DNA of 64,000 nucleotides from Cristatella mucedo (taxonomy: Eukaryota > Bryozoa > Phylactolaemata > Cristatellidae): contig WPIO01000066.1 in NCBI GenBank assembly GCA_009760855.2, positions 64,001-128,000 on the forward strand, written 5' to 3'. The notes beneath the pieces were generated by a model. It was not told the origin of the DNA. It was given only the letters and a program-made list of their open reading frames with translations, and made no database searches. Made by a program: the position numbers and the translations under genes. Below are positions 38,665 to 52,152 of this stretch, one piece after another (the first letter of the stretch is position 1; every line of letters begins with the position of its first letter).

Positions 38665-40375
38665 TGTCCTCTCGGATCGCCGCCGCCGACAGCAGCTGCA
38701 GCATGCGGAGCAGTCAGTGTAGACGGCTCCTCATGCGAGTGGCACACGACTGTCGTGTGTGAGTGGATATCCAAACTGCTCGAGCTGCTGCCAATGCATG
38801 CGCCGACTTGCCCTCTTGCCAACTGTACCATCAGCGGTGACTGCGCAGCCAACGGCCGTGGCTTGCCTCAGCGTTCGAACTGTGCTAGCGGCCATCTTCA
38901 TCTCGAGCTTGCGACGGTGTGTTGAGGAAACGCCGAGGCGATGGTGGTGAGGCCGTGGCCGCGCTGCGGCCATACTTGCGCGGTGGCGTTCGAAAGCCAG
39001 CGTGACGGATCTGCCTGTATGTACGGTGCCGACTGTCGGCAAGCTGCGACCGCCCGAAGGCACGATAGCTCGTGATTACGTGCGATTTGTGACAGACCAT
39101 CGCCACGGAACTCTCGTCAGTGCTGGGATCTGCCTGGCGAAGGCAGCTCACCGCCCGACGGACATCTGCGGCGGTGCGACATGACAAGTCATATCAAGGC
39201 ACGACAAGTCATCTCAAAATACTACCAGTGCAGACTGAACGATAGCCACAAGGCTGTATGCTCAGACTAGTCACCTTGCTCGGTGCAGCGGCGGCACACC
39301 AGCGATCGCTGCTGCTTCGGCATCGCCAGCCTTCGGTTCTGGGGGGCGAGCGACATGCAGCCGTCGCCATGTTGGCTGCTGGCAGCTTGCTCAAGTCGCT
39401 CGACTGCAAGACTGGCCGTCTTGCTGCTCGGATATCTGCCGGATATCTGGTCTCCCCACACACACAGCGTCGCTGTGCCGCAAAGGAGCGCGCATGCACC
39501 ACTTCCAAGTGAGACTACTCGCGAGCGATTAGCGTGCCGGGACTCAGGAGTCCTGCTCTGGATTGCTTCTGGAGATGACTCGGTCGCATCGCCGCCGTCC
39601 CCTGTGCGTGAGCTAGCGTAGGGCGTGAACCGAGTATGGCGAGCCTTCCACATATTTCTTTTTTTTAACTTGCTTTATGCCGCCGGTCAATGTCGAGCCA
39701 CGGCTATTTGTCCCGCCCCACATAGTCGCGATCGGCCCTAGTCGATATCGATTGGCGCCTCGAGCTATTCCAAACGTGAGACGCAACAATACTCGCTGCA
39801 GACTGGACTGATGCTGCTGCTGCTGCTGGCCTAAGCCGGCTTCAGCCTAGAGATACCCCGCATGTACTTGTTATAGGAGACAGATGGCGCGTGCCCTGCC
39901 GAGAGGCTAGCGGCTGTGCATTTCGTTGCTGTGCTGTCTCTGCGTTTCTCTGCACCACTGACACTGCCTCCAGCACGCCCCGACGTCGCCGCCGTCTGTG
40001 GCTGCAGGCTAGGGCCGCCTTAGCCGCCTCGAGCTTTGCTGGGTGGTGCTTATATGTGGCGCCATTGTCATTGCCAGTGCTACTGCCCTCAGGACGTCTA
40101 ACTACGCCTCTCTGACCACCGCCCTCGAGTACTGCCTCGCGTGGTAGGGCGGCTGCTTGCCACCAGCAGCTCTCTACAAGTGGGCGGGCCACTCTTGCAG
40201 GTACCTTGCATGCTGGGCTTTTTGTGTCGAAGGGCGATTGACTTTTTTATTATTTCCTAATCGTGATGGAGTACTGAATGTGGTGAGTGCTTCACTAGGA
40301 GGCTCCGTTGCATAGTTCCACATGCGAGGTGTACGTGCTGCCATTGTGATAATAAACAATGTTATTAGAAAATCT
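38665..40375 (+). other. Probable 3' UTR of the ZDHHC5/8-like gene
   Basis: No repeat family and no other exon are seen after the stop. The first AATAAA on this strand that I noticed is at 40351-40356, giving a UTR of about 1.7 kb. The first kilobase remains GC-rich like the last exon. A separate short gene cannot be excluded. Confidence 0.5.
40351..40356 (+). terminator. Candidate polyadenylation signal AATAAA
   Basis: Canonical hexamer about 1.7 kb after the palmitoyltransferase stop codon, followed by a T/G-containing region (TTGCGTTGTG) about 20 bp on. Confidence 0.45.
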
Positions 40376-40789
40376 TGCGTTGTGATACGGGAATATGAGT
40401 ACATTATGTATGTAAAAGTATATCATGCATTGGTATCCAGTATGTGTATGCACAGGTAAAGGAAACACAGGGGTAGTAGAGTCCTTGCATCTCTTTGTAA
40501 GCCATAGAAGAGATGGCGATCAACATGACTTGAATCGCATAATCGTATAATCTCGGGGAGCTTCCTCCGGATGACTGAATGGCGATTGAGCTGACTTGAG
40601 GATAACTGCCAGGCAAAGAGGGGAGGGGCAGCGGATTAAGGCCAAGGGGGAGGGGCAGGAGGAAGATTTGCTAATAAAAGCCGCCTGATGATAGAAGCCA
40701 TGTCCCAGCTAGAGGCTTGATTGTTGGCTGCATCTATAGCCGGCTGCTAGCCAATGATCGTGCTTCCGTGCTTCCTGCGAGTTGCTGTA

Positions 40790-41180
40790 CCTCGTAGAAA
40801 TCTCAAATCCTTTGGAGACCGTGCATTTAGTTGGTATGCTCCCAAAGCCTGGAACTCCCTCCTGACTTGCATCAGAATATCCCCTGACTTGACCACATTT
40901 AAAAAGAACTTGAAAACACCTATTTAGGACAGCACTCAGTGGGTCCCTGTGATTCGTCCTTCATATGCTTATGCGTGCTGACACTGTGCATGCTGCCACT
41001 AACCACATTTGCATGCTGAACCTGTGCATGTCACCCCTGACCATTCTATTCATGTTGCTTATCAAGCATGATATTACTCACCATTCAATCGCGTTTCCCT
41101 TTGCAGCACATTTAAAGCGCCTAGAAAGAGAAAGAGAGTTCTCTGAGGGCGCTCTACCAAGTGTATTATTAATAATAGTA
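40790..41180 (+). mobile_element. LINE A 3' end
   Basis: FGDRAFSWYAPKAWNSLL-like codons, then ACATTTAAAAAGAACTTG, the family 3' UTR, and AAAGCGCCTAGAAAGAG...GAGGGCGCTCTACCAAG with (ATT)n. Confidence 0.8.
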
Positions 41181-41412
41181 TTGTTGTCACATAGCCTGCA
41201 CCCCAGCTAAGCCAGTCGGAACCTTTACCCTGGAGCTGATAGACTCTTGGTCTACCCTCCTGATGACATGGCTTGACACTTCTATGGGGGAAGGGATGTT
41301 GTGTTTGCCTGCTAATGCTGCAATTAGCATGCCTCCCCATGAGGACCAGAGGTTGGCCAATGACAGCCCGGGTGCTTCCTCTCCATGAACGAGGTGACTG
41401 TGGTCGTCGGCT

Positions 41413-43347
41413 CGAATGTAATGCAATGTTTCTTCGTCTGTAACTCCACAAAGCCATAAAGACTGGGTGTTCTACAGAAGAGTTTTGTATAGAGCACTCA
41501 CAGCCTAAGCGGCTTTCAGTACGCATTCGGTAGCCAACAGACTTCGTCTCACGCAACAAAGAGAAAGTGGGAAGCATAGCAGAGTCATGGGAGAGCAGTT
41601 GAATTAGTGAGTAGCATGGAAGTAGCAGCTCAGGACCGCTGGAAAGGATGAATAGTCGGCAGCAGGAGAGTAGTTGCCATTTCGTAAGAATTGTGGAAGC
41701 GAGTTCCACAGTCTAGGTAGGACCTGCAGACCTAAAGCTTCTGTTGCCAACTGTCTTTAAGTGGAGGAATGGAACAGCAAACTATTGTCCACACAGGACC
41801 TGAGGGCGCCAAGAGGCTGAAACTGATGCAGCAGTTCAGCTAGGTACGTAGGGGCCAAGCCGTGGCCGGGCCTTGTGGGTCAGTATAAGAACTTTGCTCT
41901 GTATCCGTTGCTCAACCTGTATCTATCGTAGCTCTTTCAGCAAAGGAGACACATGTTCAAAACTCTGGGACTTGAAGACTAGCCTTGCAGCCATATTCAT
42001 AGTCAGCTGCAGTGGCCCAGTTGCTGTTTTTGGTAGCCCAGCCAAAAGGAAATTACAATAATCAAGCCAAGACAGAACTAAGGAGCTAGTTAAATTTTTT
42101 GCAAGCTACTGTGGAAAATAGCTTATAATCTTGGATAGGGATCGGACGTGATGGCTAGCTGTAGAAGCAGTCTTCTGAATGAAGCTTTAAAAATTAAGGC
42201 AGCTGTATAAAACGACACCTAAATTTCGAGCACGTGGTAATGGTCGCACAACAGCATCACCTATTTGAAAAGCAAAGCCTTTTAATCCAGCCACACGCTT
42301 AGGGTATCATAGTTCGCTTTTATCGTCATTTAGTTTCAAGAAGTTTTCCGACATCCAGGTTCGAATGTCGGCAAGGCAAAGATTCCGTTTCTCAGTTGCT
42401 GCAGTAGATTCCGGCGGTTTGAATGACAAATACAGCGGAGTATCGTCAGTATAAAAGTGATATATTATTCCATTGGCCTTAAACACTCTTCCGAGAGGTT
42501 GAGTCTAAATGGAGAACACCAAGGGACCTATTATAGACCCTTAAGGAACTCCACAAGTGACCCATCTCGCGTGTGAGACCTGACCCCCACACGACACGGA
42601 TTGAATACGATCAGATAAGTTCGATTTAAACCATGCACTGTGCTTCGTCTGCCAGACCTATCATCGTTCTTAATCGTACAAATAGAACATCGTGATCAAT
42701 GGTGGCGAAGGTAGCTGATATATCTAGCAGAGCTAGGGCAGTGACATTCCCGTCATCGTTGCCAAGTAAAATGTCGCTGTTAAGACGGAGGGGAGCAGTT
42801 TCAGTAGAGTGCTGCCTCTTGAACCCTTATTGAAATGTTTCTTACAGTTCATTCTTTTCAGTATGTTCAACCAGCTGCTTGGCGACAATTTTTTCAATAA
42901 TCTTTGACAAAAAAGGAAGAAGGGAAACTGGGCAATAGTTTGCAAGGACTTCTGTATCCAATCCAGGCTTTTTAATTATGGGTTTAACGATTGCCGATTT
43001 GAAGGACTTGGTGACCACCCCTTTTCCTAAAGAAGCATTTAAATTTCGGTTACGGCAGGGCTAAGTTGGTCTGCCAGTGAAGACCACATAGATTATGGTA
43101 TAGGGTCTTCAGGACAAGAGCTCTTTTTGCAAAACCTGATTAAGGTAGCCACAGAGCATGCAGAAACCTCGGAAAACCTTTTAAGGAAGGTCACGGGTTG
43201 TGACTTCAAAATTGCTTTAGTTGGAGGGGCTTTATGGAGGCACGAATGTGCACAATTTTTTCAGTTAAGAAGGCTAATAACGTTTCGGTTGAGCCTTCAA
43301 TGTCTGGGTAGTCAGACCACTCAGCATTGGCCAGTAATTGCTACAGT
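41413..43347 (-). mobile_element. LINE family B, from the linker before RT to the 3' end, decayed
   Basis: An almost full-width antisense match to the copy at 60700-63362. It includes the reverse complements of the YADD region (near 42450), the GVPQGS block (near 42550), the FDTIDH block (near 42700) and the NYRPVSL block (near 42930). Many stops and indels; no ORF longer than about 70 codons of RT remains. Confidence 0.85.
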
Positions 43348-43366
43348 TGGGTTATTCTTTTTCCAA

Positions 43367-43445
43367 CCGCAAGCAGTGGTGATAACGAATAAGGCTGTTC
43401 TGCCGTTATACAAATGAGGCTGTTAAATCAGCCAACATTTTGTTT
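43367..43445 (+). mobile_element. SINE S1, 3' half only
   Basis: CGCAAGCAGTGGTGATAACG, then TGCCGTTATACAAATGAGGC and TTAAATCAGCCAACATTT. The tRNA head is missing. Confidence 0.6.
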
Positions 43446-43489
43446 AGGCAACGGAACTGGGCAGCTTCCTGCCACTATTATATGGGATA

Positions 43490-43800
43490 CCGCCGGACAA
43501 AGCTACGTTTCCCGGCTTCGGGGCAGTCCCCAATGCCGGTTATTCATCAAGCTCTCATACATATATGCACTACTAGAGTTATTCACAGCGAGTCTCTTGT
43601 ACTGCCCATGTCCAAGCTCGTGCCTCAGTGAGACTCTCTAGATCTGCCGTCGCCAGAGCAACACCATACTCGACACATCTCACACTAAATTGAAGTCCTT
43701 TGGAGATCGGGCCATCCGTTCGTATCTACACGAATTCTGAAACTTCTGGCCACCAGCCACCACCTACATTGACGTCCCACTATTCAAATCTCAGCTCAAG
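43490..43800 (+). mobile_element. Diverged LINE ORF end, different from A and B
   Basis: ACTAAATTGAAGTCCTTTGGAGATCGGGCC followed by GACGTCCCACTATTCAAATC has the layout of the LKSFGDRA ... LFKSQLK terminus of L2-type ORFs. The sequence is not close to either family. Confidence 0.35.
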
Positions 43801-45205
43801 ATAATAATAATAATAATATTGCACTTGATAAAGCGCCCTCAGAGAACTTAATGTCTTTCTAGGCGCTTTACATTTGCTGCAAAGTGATATGCAATAGAAT
43901 AGTAAGTAAAATCATGCTTGAAAAACAAACAAAATGAATAATATGGTTAGGGGTGACATGCACTGGGTCAGCATGCAAATGTGGTTAGTGGCAGCATGCA
44001 CAGTGTCAGCACGCATAAGCACATCAATGACGAATCACAGGGACCCACTAAATGCTGTCCTCAAAAATAGGTGTGTTTTTAAGTTTCTTTTAAATGTGGT
44101 CAGGTCAGGGGATGTTCTGACGCAGGTCGGGAGGGAGTTCCAGGCTTTGGGAGCATATGAACTAAATGCACGGTCTCCAAAGGATTTAAGGTTTGTACGA
44201 GGTATTTCTAGACTGTTGGATTCCGAAAAGCGAGTGGTACGATGCTTGGCCTGATGGAGTAGTATATCTGAAAGATAGGCTGGAGCCATAGAATGAAGGG
44301 ACCTAAAAGTGAGTGACAAAACCTCGAAGTCAATCCGTTGCCTCACTGGTAGCCAGTGCAGGTCGGCGAGAAGTGGAGTAATGTGGCAACTGCGACGCTC
44401 ACGACAGACAAGCCTAGCTGCAGAGTTTTGCACCAGCTGCAATCGCCTGATCGCACATGCTGGTAGGCCAGTAAGCAGTGAGTTGCAGAAGTCGAGACGA
44501 GATGTCACGAATGCATGGACCAGCTTGGACGTGGTATCCTTATCTAAACAAGCCCTAATTTTAGCAATGCTATGAAGCTGAAAATAGGCAGATTTGACTG
44601 TGGAGCTGATGTGGTCGTCTAACGAGAGGTCGCTTTGGAATATGACACCTAGATTTCGAGCTGATTCAACTGGAGATATGCTGGCAGAGCCAATTTTGAA
44701 AGTCAGCCTTTCCAATTTCTGAATCATACTGGGTTTGCCCATAACTAGTAAGTTAGTTTTATCATCGTTAAGTTTTAGAAAATTTGCTGCCATCCATGTG
44801 CGGATGTCATCAATGCATGCAGCAAGTGAGTTGGGAGAGAATTTGAGGTGCTCGAAGGCTGGGAGGGATCAAAGCAAAGGTACAACTGAGTGTCATCCGC
44901 ATAGAAGTGAAAGCCTAGATTGTGCTTGGCAATCACATCAGCAAGAGGGAGAGTATAAACCGTGAAAAGAACCGGACCTAGCACGGAGCCCTGAGGTACT
45001 CCATATTTTAGAGGTACTTCAGATGATCTTTGTCCATTCACGTCAATACTCTGGAGTCTCCCACTGAGATAGGACCTGAACCACAGCAGAGCAGTGCCAG
45101 TGATGCCCAGGCGAGATGAGAGGCGCTCTAGAAGTACTTTGTGATCGATGGTATCAAAAGCTGCCGAAAGATCGAGCAAAACAAGAAGAGACACTCTACC
45201 CATGT
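43800..45205 (-). mobile_element. LINE family A, RT fingers/palm to the 3' end (best A copy)
   Basis: Minus strand, two ORF remnants. The 142-codon part (45203 to 44775) has LLVLLDLSAAFDTIDHKVLL, KYGVPQGSVLGPVLF and LGFHFYADDTQLYL, the RT blocks including the YADD catalytic aspartates. The 252-codon part (44793 to 44035) covers NLGVIFQSDLSLDDHISSTV to the C-terminus (TAFSGSL). The two overlap in different frames, so one frameshift near 44790 separates them. The tail with hairpin and (AAT)n is at 43800-43890. The endonuclease and the first RT blocks are missing. Confidence 0.9.
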
Positions 45206-46085
45206 CTCTGTTCTGCTCAGCGTTCTCTCAGCTCGTGTGAACCTCGTGTCTTACTTGTTCCTTTGCTTTGCTTGCTTACCCGAGAGATCCTAGTAGCTAG
45301 GGACCATGAGTGGCTTCATGCCAGGTTTCACTTGTCCGAGCATGTTACCATGCATGTCATTAACTGTTAGTTACTGCTTCTCTTGCCGGGAGTTGAGCCA
45401 GAATCTGCATGCAGAGTCGGTCCTCGTGAGTGGCTACACGAGCGACTTATTAATGTTACTACAAGTCACCATTTTCAAAGCCAGGCCTCCTACAAAACAT
45501 GAACCGTGAAAAGCTACTTATTTGACTTATCTTACTACACGGAACAACACTAGGCTGTCCTTTTACGTGTTTTAACTTTCGTTAGCCATGATTCACCTTA
45601 GTGGTTGCTTAGTGCATAGATATATCTGACGGGCTACGGATTTCGCTAATAGCAGTACAACTGATCTGGCTGGTGTCAGAAAGCAGTCGGTGGAAGGTAG
45701 AAAGAGGAAACATGAAATGGCTGGACTCTAGTAGCTGTCCACCTACCATTCAAATGATCGTAGATGTAGGCTGAAAATTCCTTACTACACCACAAATCAG
45801 TTTCTATTCTGATGCTAAGCTAGCTTTTAGCTGCAGCCTAAAAAAAAGATAACTGCTGCATCGAACCATCCAATGCCTGCTGCCATTCAAGCACTAAGTT
45901 GTTGCAAGCACTATGGGCAAGCACGGTTGTGAGAGAAGCACGTCGTCTTAAAGCTCGTTTAGCTGAGTTCACTTATAATGGGCATGTGACGTCGCTGCCC
46001 ACGATCACTTAGCCACCATGGAGGATTCTTAGCCCAAGCCTTGATTGCACGACAAGGCACCTACAGGAGTGCAATCTTGATGCAT
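45206..46085. other. No feature recognised
   Basis: Short open frames only. No SINE/LINE resemblance and no exon supported on either strand. Confidence 0.35.
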
Positions 46086-46089
46086 CACA

Positions 46090-46245
46090 AGGTGAGCTGA
46101 TTCAACTGCCTCATTTGTATAGCAGCAGAAGAGCCTTCACGGCTATCACCATCGCTTGCAGTGGCCAATAAAGGATCGACCAACTGCAGGACTCGAACCC
46201 ACGAAACAGGTCCTGAAGAGCAAACATCTTAATCCTAGGAACGAG
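46090..46245 (-). mobile_element. SINE S1, diverged
   Basis: TGAGCTGATTCAACTGCCTC end, GCTTGCAGTGGCCAATAAAGG, and B box GGACTCGAACCC in antisense. The head is eroded. Confidence 0.65.
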
Positions 46246-46265
46246 GGAAAACACTTCTTATCAAG

Positions 46266-46443
46266 TAAAAAATAATATATTAAAAGCTGGTTTAACAGCC
46301 TCACTTGCATAGTGGCGAAAGAGCCTTTAATGCTCTCACCATCACTTGCAGTTGGTAATAAAGGATCGCCCACTGCAGGATTCGAACCCACGACCTCGGT
46401 AGTAAAGAGAAAACACACTACCTTCCTGGGCTATCACGGCCCG
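46266..46443 (-). mobile_element. SINE S1
   Basis: AAAGCTGGTTTAACAGCCTC end, B box GATTCGAACCCACGACCTCG and head CTATCACGGCC in antisense. Adjacent to and in the same orientation as the S1 at 46090. Confidence 0.7.
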
Positions 46444-46472
46444 CTGTAGGCTGCTTGATGATATTTTCCCCT

Positions 46473-46650
46473 AAACTGCTCTCCTGACTCTGCTACGCTT
46501 CCCACTTTCTCTTTGTTGCGTGAGACGAAGTCGGTTGGCTACCGAAGCCGCTTAGGCTTTGAGAGCGCTATAAAAAACTCTCCTGCGTAACACCCACATA
46601 GTCTTTGAGGAATTACAGAAGGAGATATATTACATTAAATTACATTCAGA
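46473..46650 (+). mobile_element. LINE B 3' end, short
   Basis: CTGCTCTCCTGACTCTGC through GTTGCGTGAGACGAAGTC to GTAACACCCACATAGTC and (ATTAC)-like end: the last 170 bp of family B. Confidence 0.75.
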
Positions 46651-46869
46651 TAGCGGTCATTAGATGAGACTCGTGAAACACGTTGGGCTGCTGGGGAATG
46701 TTTAGTTTTCGGAGAACGGTTCTCTACCATTGATACAAAATTCGTCGACATATTAGCTCGGTTTCAGAGTTCAACAACCAAATAATGCTAATATGAAGAA
46801 TGCAGAGCTGAAGAAAGCAGAGCACCCAAGAACAAGCTCCAAGTCTATAAGTCATACAAGTCTTTAAGC

Positions 46870-46875
46870 TTTATT
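46870..46875 (-). terminator. Candidate polyadenylation signal of ZNHIT3
   Basis: TTTATT on the plus strand (AATAAA on the minus strand), about 235 nt after the ZNHIT3 stop codon, a plausible 3' UTR length. Confidence 0.5.
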
Positions 46876-47107
46876 AGGAGGTAAGCATGTAATGATATAC
46901 TTATTAATCGCTTTCAACAGTTAACGAGTAGCAGACTGTCGAATGTCAAAAGTATCTTCTTGGGCCAAAGCTTCAAGGGAAAGTGAACAGTTCCATGGAG
47001 CATCGTCATGGAACATAACTCCAAGGAGCACCACAGGAGCACGGCAGCACATGGGACACGAGGTGAATGAATGAATGAATGCATGTGCGATGCAACCGAG
47101 TGAGCGA

Positions 47108-47352
47108 CTAAGAGCCAACGATCTTCATGCACTCTTCGGCGAACTCTACAAAGATTGGCTCGTGCATGGCTGCATCGACGTCAAGCGGAGGGTTGGTGCT
47201 TCGGTCAAGGTCGACGAGCAGGCGCCTCAGGTGAGGGTTGGCAAGCATCTGCTTGAGGTTGGCGCTCTTGGACAGCTGGCGAAGCTTGCTGGTCGGCACC
47301 CGGTCGCCGTCGTCGACGTACTCGTCCAGCGAACACTGGCTCGCCTGACAGT
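47108..47352 (-). CDS. ZNHIT3: ZNHIT3 exon 3: C-terminal NPHLR domain
   Basis: 245 nt, acceptor CCTCGCTCTCTAG on the minus strand, ending in TAG. Its first two bases (AC) complete the Asp codon begun by the G of exon 2. It codes 80 residues: an acidic linker (SLDEYVDDGD), then the helical NPHLRRLLVDLDRS segment and EPIFVEFAEECMKIVGS. Confidence 0.95.
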
Positions 47353-50300
47353 CTAGAGAGCGAGGCAACAGGATTCAGTCAATGGAGTCAACAGAGAGGC
47401 TGGTGACGCAGCCACAGGGTGCGCCACCACCTGCCGACGTATTTCCAGGATTGAAAGATCGAGGCCTCGTGGCACTGAGCCATGTTACCACTAACCATTT
47501 GATCATGCTTCCTTTCCATCACATTTAAAGAAAGAGATCAAGTTCTTGAAAGAGATCCTTGAAAGAGATCAAGTTCTCTGTTGGCACTATATAAATGTAT
47601 TCTTATTAAGTCAGGTCAAAAGGTGGCAAAAATACTCTTCCTGACCATGCAAGAGGTTAAGCTAGCAGATAGTAAAAGATAACATAGCAGGACACAGGCA
47701 TTATAACTATTCTGAAAGGTTACTGACTTTACAAAATCCTACGTCCTTTCGATCTACCAACATGCAAAATAATGGATAAGCTTCGGCTAATTAAGATAAT
47801 ATAATAAACCATTTGTATAGCACCATAAGAGCACACAATCTCACTGTAAACACTTCATATGTATTGCAAAGGAAGCATGCCAGTTGCTAGTGTAAACATG
47901 CTTAAAGCACACGAGACATTAAAAGACACACGAACGAGTGCTTGCATACCAGCTAGCCTCCTGTATGTCAAAATTTCAAATCTAGCAGCAAACTATCGGT
48001 CTTAGAGCTAATTACTATAAAGTCAGCACTAATAAGTTAGTATAAAACCTTGGCCCACATATAAAGTCCCTCTCCTTGATCTTTAGGATGCATTTGATTA
48101 TATTGATTATCAAATCCTTCCTGATGTCCACTTGCCTGGGCATCACTGGCTGGGCAAGTCATTGGAGGAGCCTCTGAAATACATGGCACCCAAGCAATCT
48201 AATGTAAGGTATCTCTGTCTGTAACTCCACAAAGCAACAAAGACTATGTGGGTGTTACATGGGAGAGCTTTGTATAGCACAGTCAAAGCCTAAACAGCTT
48301 CCGGTACGCATTCGGTAGCACAGACTTCATCTTACACAACAAAGAGAAAGCAAAAAGTATAGCAGAGTCAGGAGAGCAGTTAAGGTAGTGAGTAACATGG
48401 AAGTAGCAGATCAGGACCGCCGGAAAGAATGTACCATAGTCGGAAGCAGGAGAGTAGCTGTCGTTGTGTAAGAATTTTGGAGACGAGTTCCAGTCTAGGA
48501 CCTGCAGAGCAAAGGCTTCTGTCGCCAACGGTCTTGAAGGAAAGGAATGGTTCTTTTTACAAGCTATTGCCGATCTACCGCCTAGCACAATCTAGGCTTT
48601 CAAATCAGGCAGATTTGTACACACGTACACGTGTCTTGATTTGTCCCTGCCTTACAGCGCACTGAGCTGTTGCCACTTTGCATCGCGAATTGCTGAAATT
48701 CACACTTGCATGGCAGCAAACTCTCTGAAATTGAATGGCAATAAAACAATAAAATTGTCCTTTGTGTGTTTCTGCAAGCTGACATTGCACATGGTATGAC
48801 AAACCAAAGACATACTTCCTTTCTGGCATCTGTAGAACGCATATGATATGAATAGATTTAGTTCTCTTACGGTGCTATACAGATATATTATTATTATTAT
48901 TAAGATGGACTCAGAAAATGCCGTGAATAAACAATGTGTTTACAGCTTTTATTAAACATTATTTGACCATAGAAACTACAGACATGGTCTCCAAAGGATT
49001 TTAGTTCAGTTAGAGGCACAGCTGAATTACCTGAGCTAGACGAGGAGGTGGTGATGCCTAGCCTGATTGGAGTTCGGATATAGAGGGCATTTCAAGAGAA
49101 TGAACGAACCTAAAAGTGAGTGACAAAGCCTTGAAAACTTTATGCAGTGTGATGAGGAGGCAGTACTGGTTGGAGAAAGGAGGTCTGATGTGGAAATTTT
49201 GATATTCACGATGGACAAATGTAGCGGCAGACTTTTGCACCAACTAGACAACAGGACACCCAGATTGCACAGGCACACACACGCACGCGCACACACACAC
49301 CTACGTGACATATGCTGGCTAAGCCCATTTTAAGAGTAGCGTTTTCAGATGTCTGAGTGGCACTAGGCATTTCCCACAACTCAACAGATGATTTTTATTG
49401 CCATTCGGTTTTGAGAATGTTTGCAGCCAATAAAATGCACATGCCAGCCATAAATAATTATAATAATAATACACTTGATAAATCGTCCTCAGAGAACTCA
49501 ATCTTTTCCTAAGCGCTTTACATTTGCTGCAAAAGAAACACGATCGAATGGTGAGTAATATCATGCTTGATAAACAACATAAACAACGTGGTTAGGGGTG
49601 ACATGCACAGGGTCAGCATGCAAAAGTGGTTAGTGGCAGCATGCACAGTGTCAGCATGCATAAGCACATGAAAGACGAGTCACAGGGACCCACAAAATGC
49701 TGTCCTAAATAGGTGTGTTTTCAAGTTCTTTTTAAATGTGGTCAAGTCAGGGGATGTTCGTACGCAAGTCGGGAGAAAGTTCCAGGCTTTGGGAGCATAC
49801 TTGATAAATAATATGAATAACATGGGTATGGGTGACATGCACAGAGTCAGCATGAAAGTTTGCTTAGTGGCACCATGCAACAGTGCCAGCACACCTAAGC
49901 ACATAAACGACGAATCACAGGGACCCACTAAATGCTGTCATAAATAAGTGCATTTTTAATTTCTTTTTAAACGTGGTCAAATCAGGGGATGTCGTGACAG
50001 AAGTCGGGAGGAAGTTCCAGGCTTTGGGAGCATACGATCTAAATGCACGGTCTCCAAAGGATTTGAGGTTTATATGAAGTATGGGTAAACTGCTAGATTC
50101 CGAAAAGCGGGTGGTACTATGCTTAGTCTGGTTGGGGAATAGATCTGATAGGTAGGCTGGAGCCAAAAAATGATAGAACTGCAATGAGCTGAAAGAATAT
50201 GACGAGGTGGAAGGCAGGGAGGCATCAACGAGCAGGTACAGTATCATGATATTTGTATACGAAGGAGATCCTATACTGTGCTTGGCAACGGCCATTATGC

Positions 50301-52117
50301 AGCTAGCTACAAGCTATTGCATTTGCAATAGGAAGCAGCACAGAGGAGTTAGTATGAGAGGAGTCAGCCAAAACTGAAGCACTCATGCCTTGCCTCGGCG
50401 TGGTGAATGCCACCTTCTGCCGGTGCAGGGCATATGAGCTGTGCTGTAATTTCTCATGTGCACATACCTTCAATCTGCTGCTGTTTCTCAATTGCATGAT
50501 TCTCCTGCCTCTGCTTGCACAAGTCACCTTGATGGCTCTGGTAGCAGGCTACACTGCAACTAAAAGGCAAGCAGGCGGTAGTCATCAATGCTGGATGCAA
50601 AGCTACTGCATGTAACCTACAACAGGCTAAGGTGCAACTGATGATGCAGAAGTCTGGCTTGCAGAAGCTATTGTGCACGACAGCAGTAGGAAGCAAAAGA
50701 GTACACGGCTCAATGGGGCAAGGTCAAAGGGCAAAGGCCAAACGGCTAAACACAAAAGACTACATGGACATAACCGACAAATTTCTTTACACGCAGCTAC
50801 TCCTCAGCAGGCTTGGATAAAAGTAAAAAAACTTGGACACGGTCGAATGTTGGCAGCAGTCTCGGGTATCTCATCTGCTGTCCACTTCATTGGCTCCATT
50901 GCTGACAGCCTTCATTCAGCATCATCTACTGCCACATCGTATCCGGTTGGGTGTACACATTACTAATTGGCCTGATATGCCACTTGCTAGATGCATTAGC
51001 TACATCCATTCTAAAGGAGTGTTGTCACAAGTTTCCCTGCCTGCTCAATTTGATGCAAAACTACGCAGCTAGATTATTCTGTGGCATGCCTAGCAACTGC
51101 CACTTCTAATCGACCAGTTCCGGCTCCTATCAAGTAAGGCACCAATCTTCACGGTTTTCTCTCCATATTAGGTCCATTCATCCTTTTGCTGTGGCAGAAG
51201 TATCTGATAAATATTCTTCACATTTTAATGTCCCTTTAACTAAGCTCAAATCCTTTGGAGATTGCACCGTCAGTTCGTATGCTACTACAGGCTGGAACTT
51301 CCAAAGCGACCTCTCGTTAGACGACCACATCAGCTCCACAGTCAAATCAGCCTATTTTCAGCTTCATAACATTGCTAAAATTAGGGCTTGTTTAGATAAG
51401 GATACCACGTCCAAGTTGGTCCATGCATTCGTGACATCTCGTCTCGACTTCTGCAACTCACTGCTTACTGGCCTACCAGCATGTGCGATCAGGCGATTGC
51501 AGCTGGTGCAAAACTCTGCAGCTAGGCTTGTCTGTCGTGAGCGTCGCAGTTGCCACATTACTCCACTTCTCGCCGACCTGCACTGGTTACCAGTCAAGCA
51601 ACGGATTGACTTCAAGGTTTTGTCGCTCACTTTTAGGTCTCTTCATTCTATGGCTCCAGCCTATCTTTCAGATATACTACCCCATCAGGCCAAGCATCGT
51701 ACCACTTGCTTTTCGGAATCCAACAGTCTAGAAATACCTCGTACAAACCTTAAATCCTTTGGAGACCGTGCATTTAGCTCGTATGCTCCCACAGCCTGGA
51801 ACTCCCTCCCGACCTGCATCAGAACATCCCCTGACCTGACCACATTTAAAAGAAACTTAAAAACATACCTATTTAGGACAGCATTTAGTGGGTCCTTGTG
51901 ATTCGTCCTCGATGTGCTTATGCGTGCTGACACTGTTCATGCTGCCACTAACCACATTTGCATGCTGACCCAGTGCATGTAACCCCTAACCATGTTATTC
52001 ATTTTGTTTGTTTTTCAAGCATGATTTTACTTACTATTCTATTGCGTATCACTTTGCAGCAAATGTAAAGCACCTAGAAAGAGATTAAGTTCTCTGAGGG
52101 TGCTTTATCAAGTGCAA

Positions 52118-52152
<35 letters not shown>

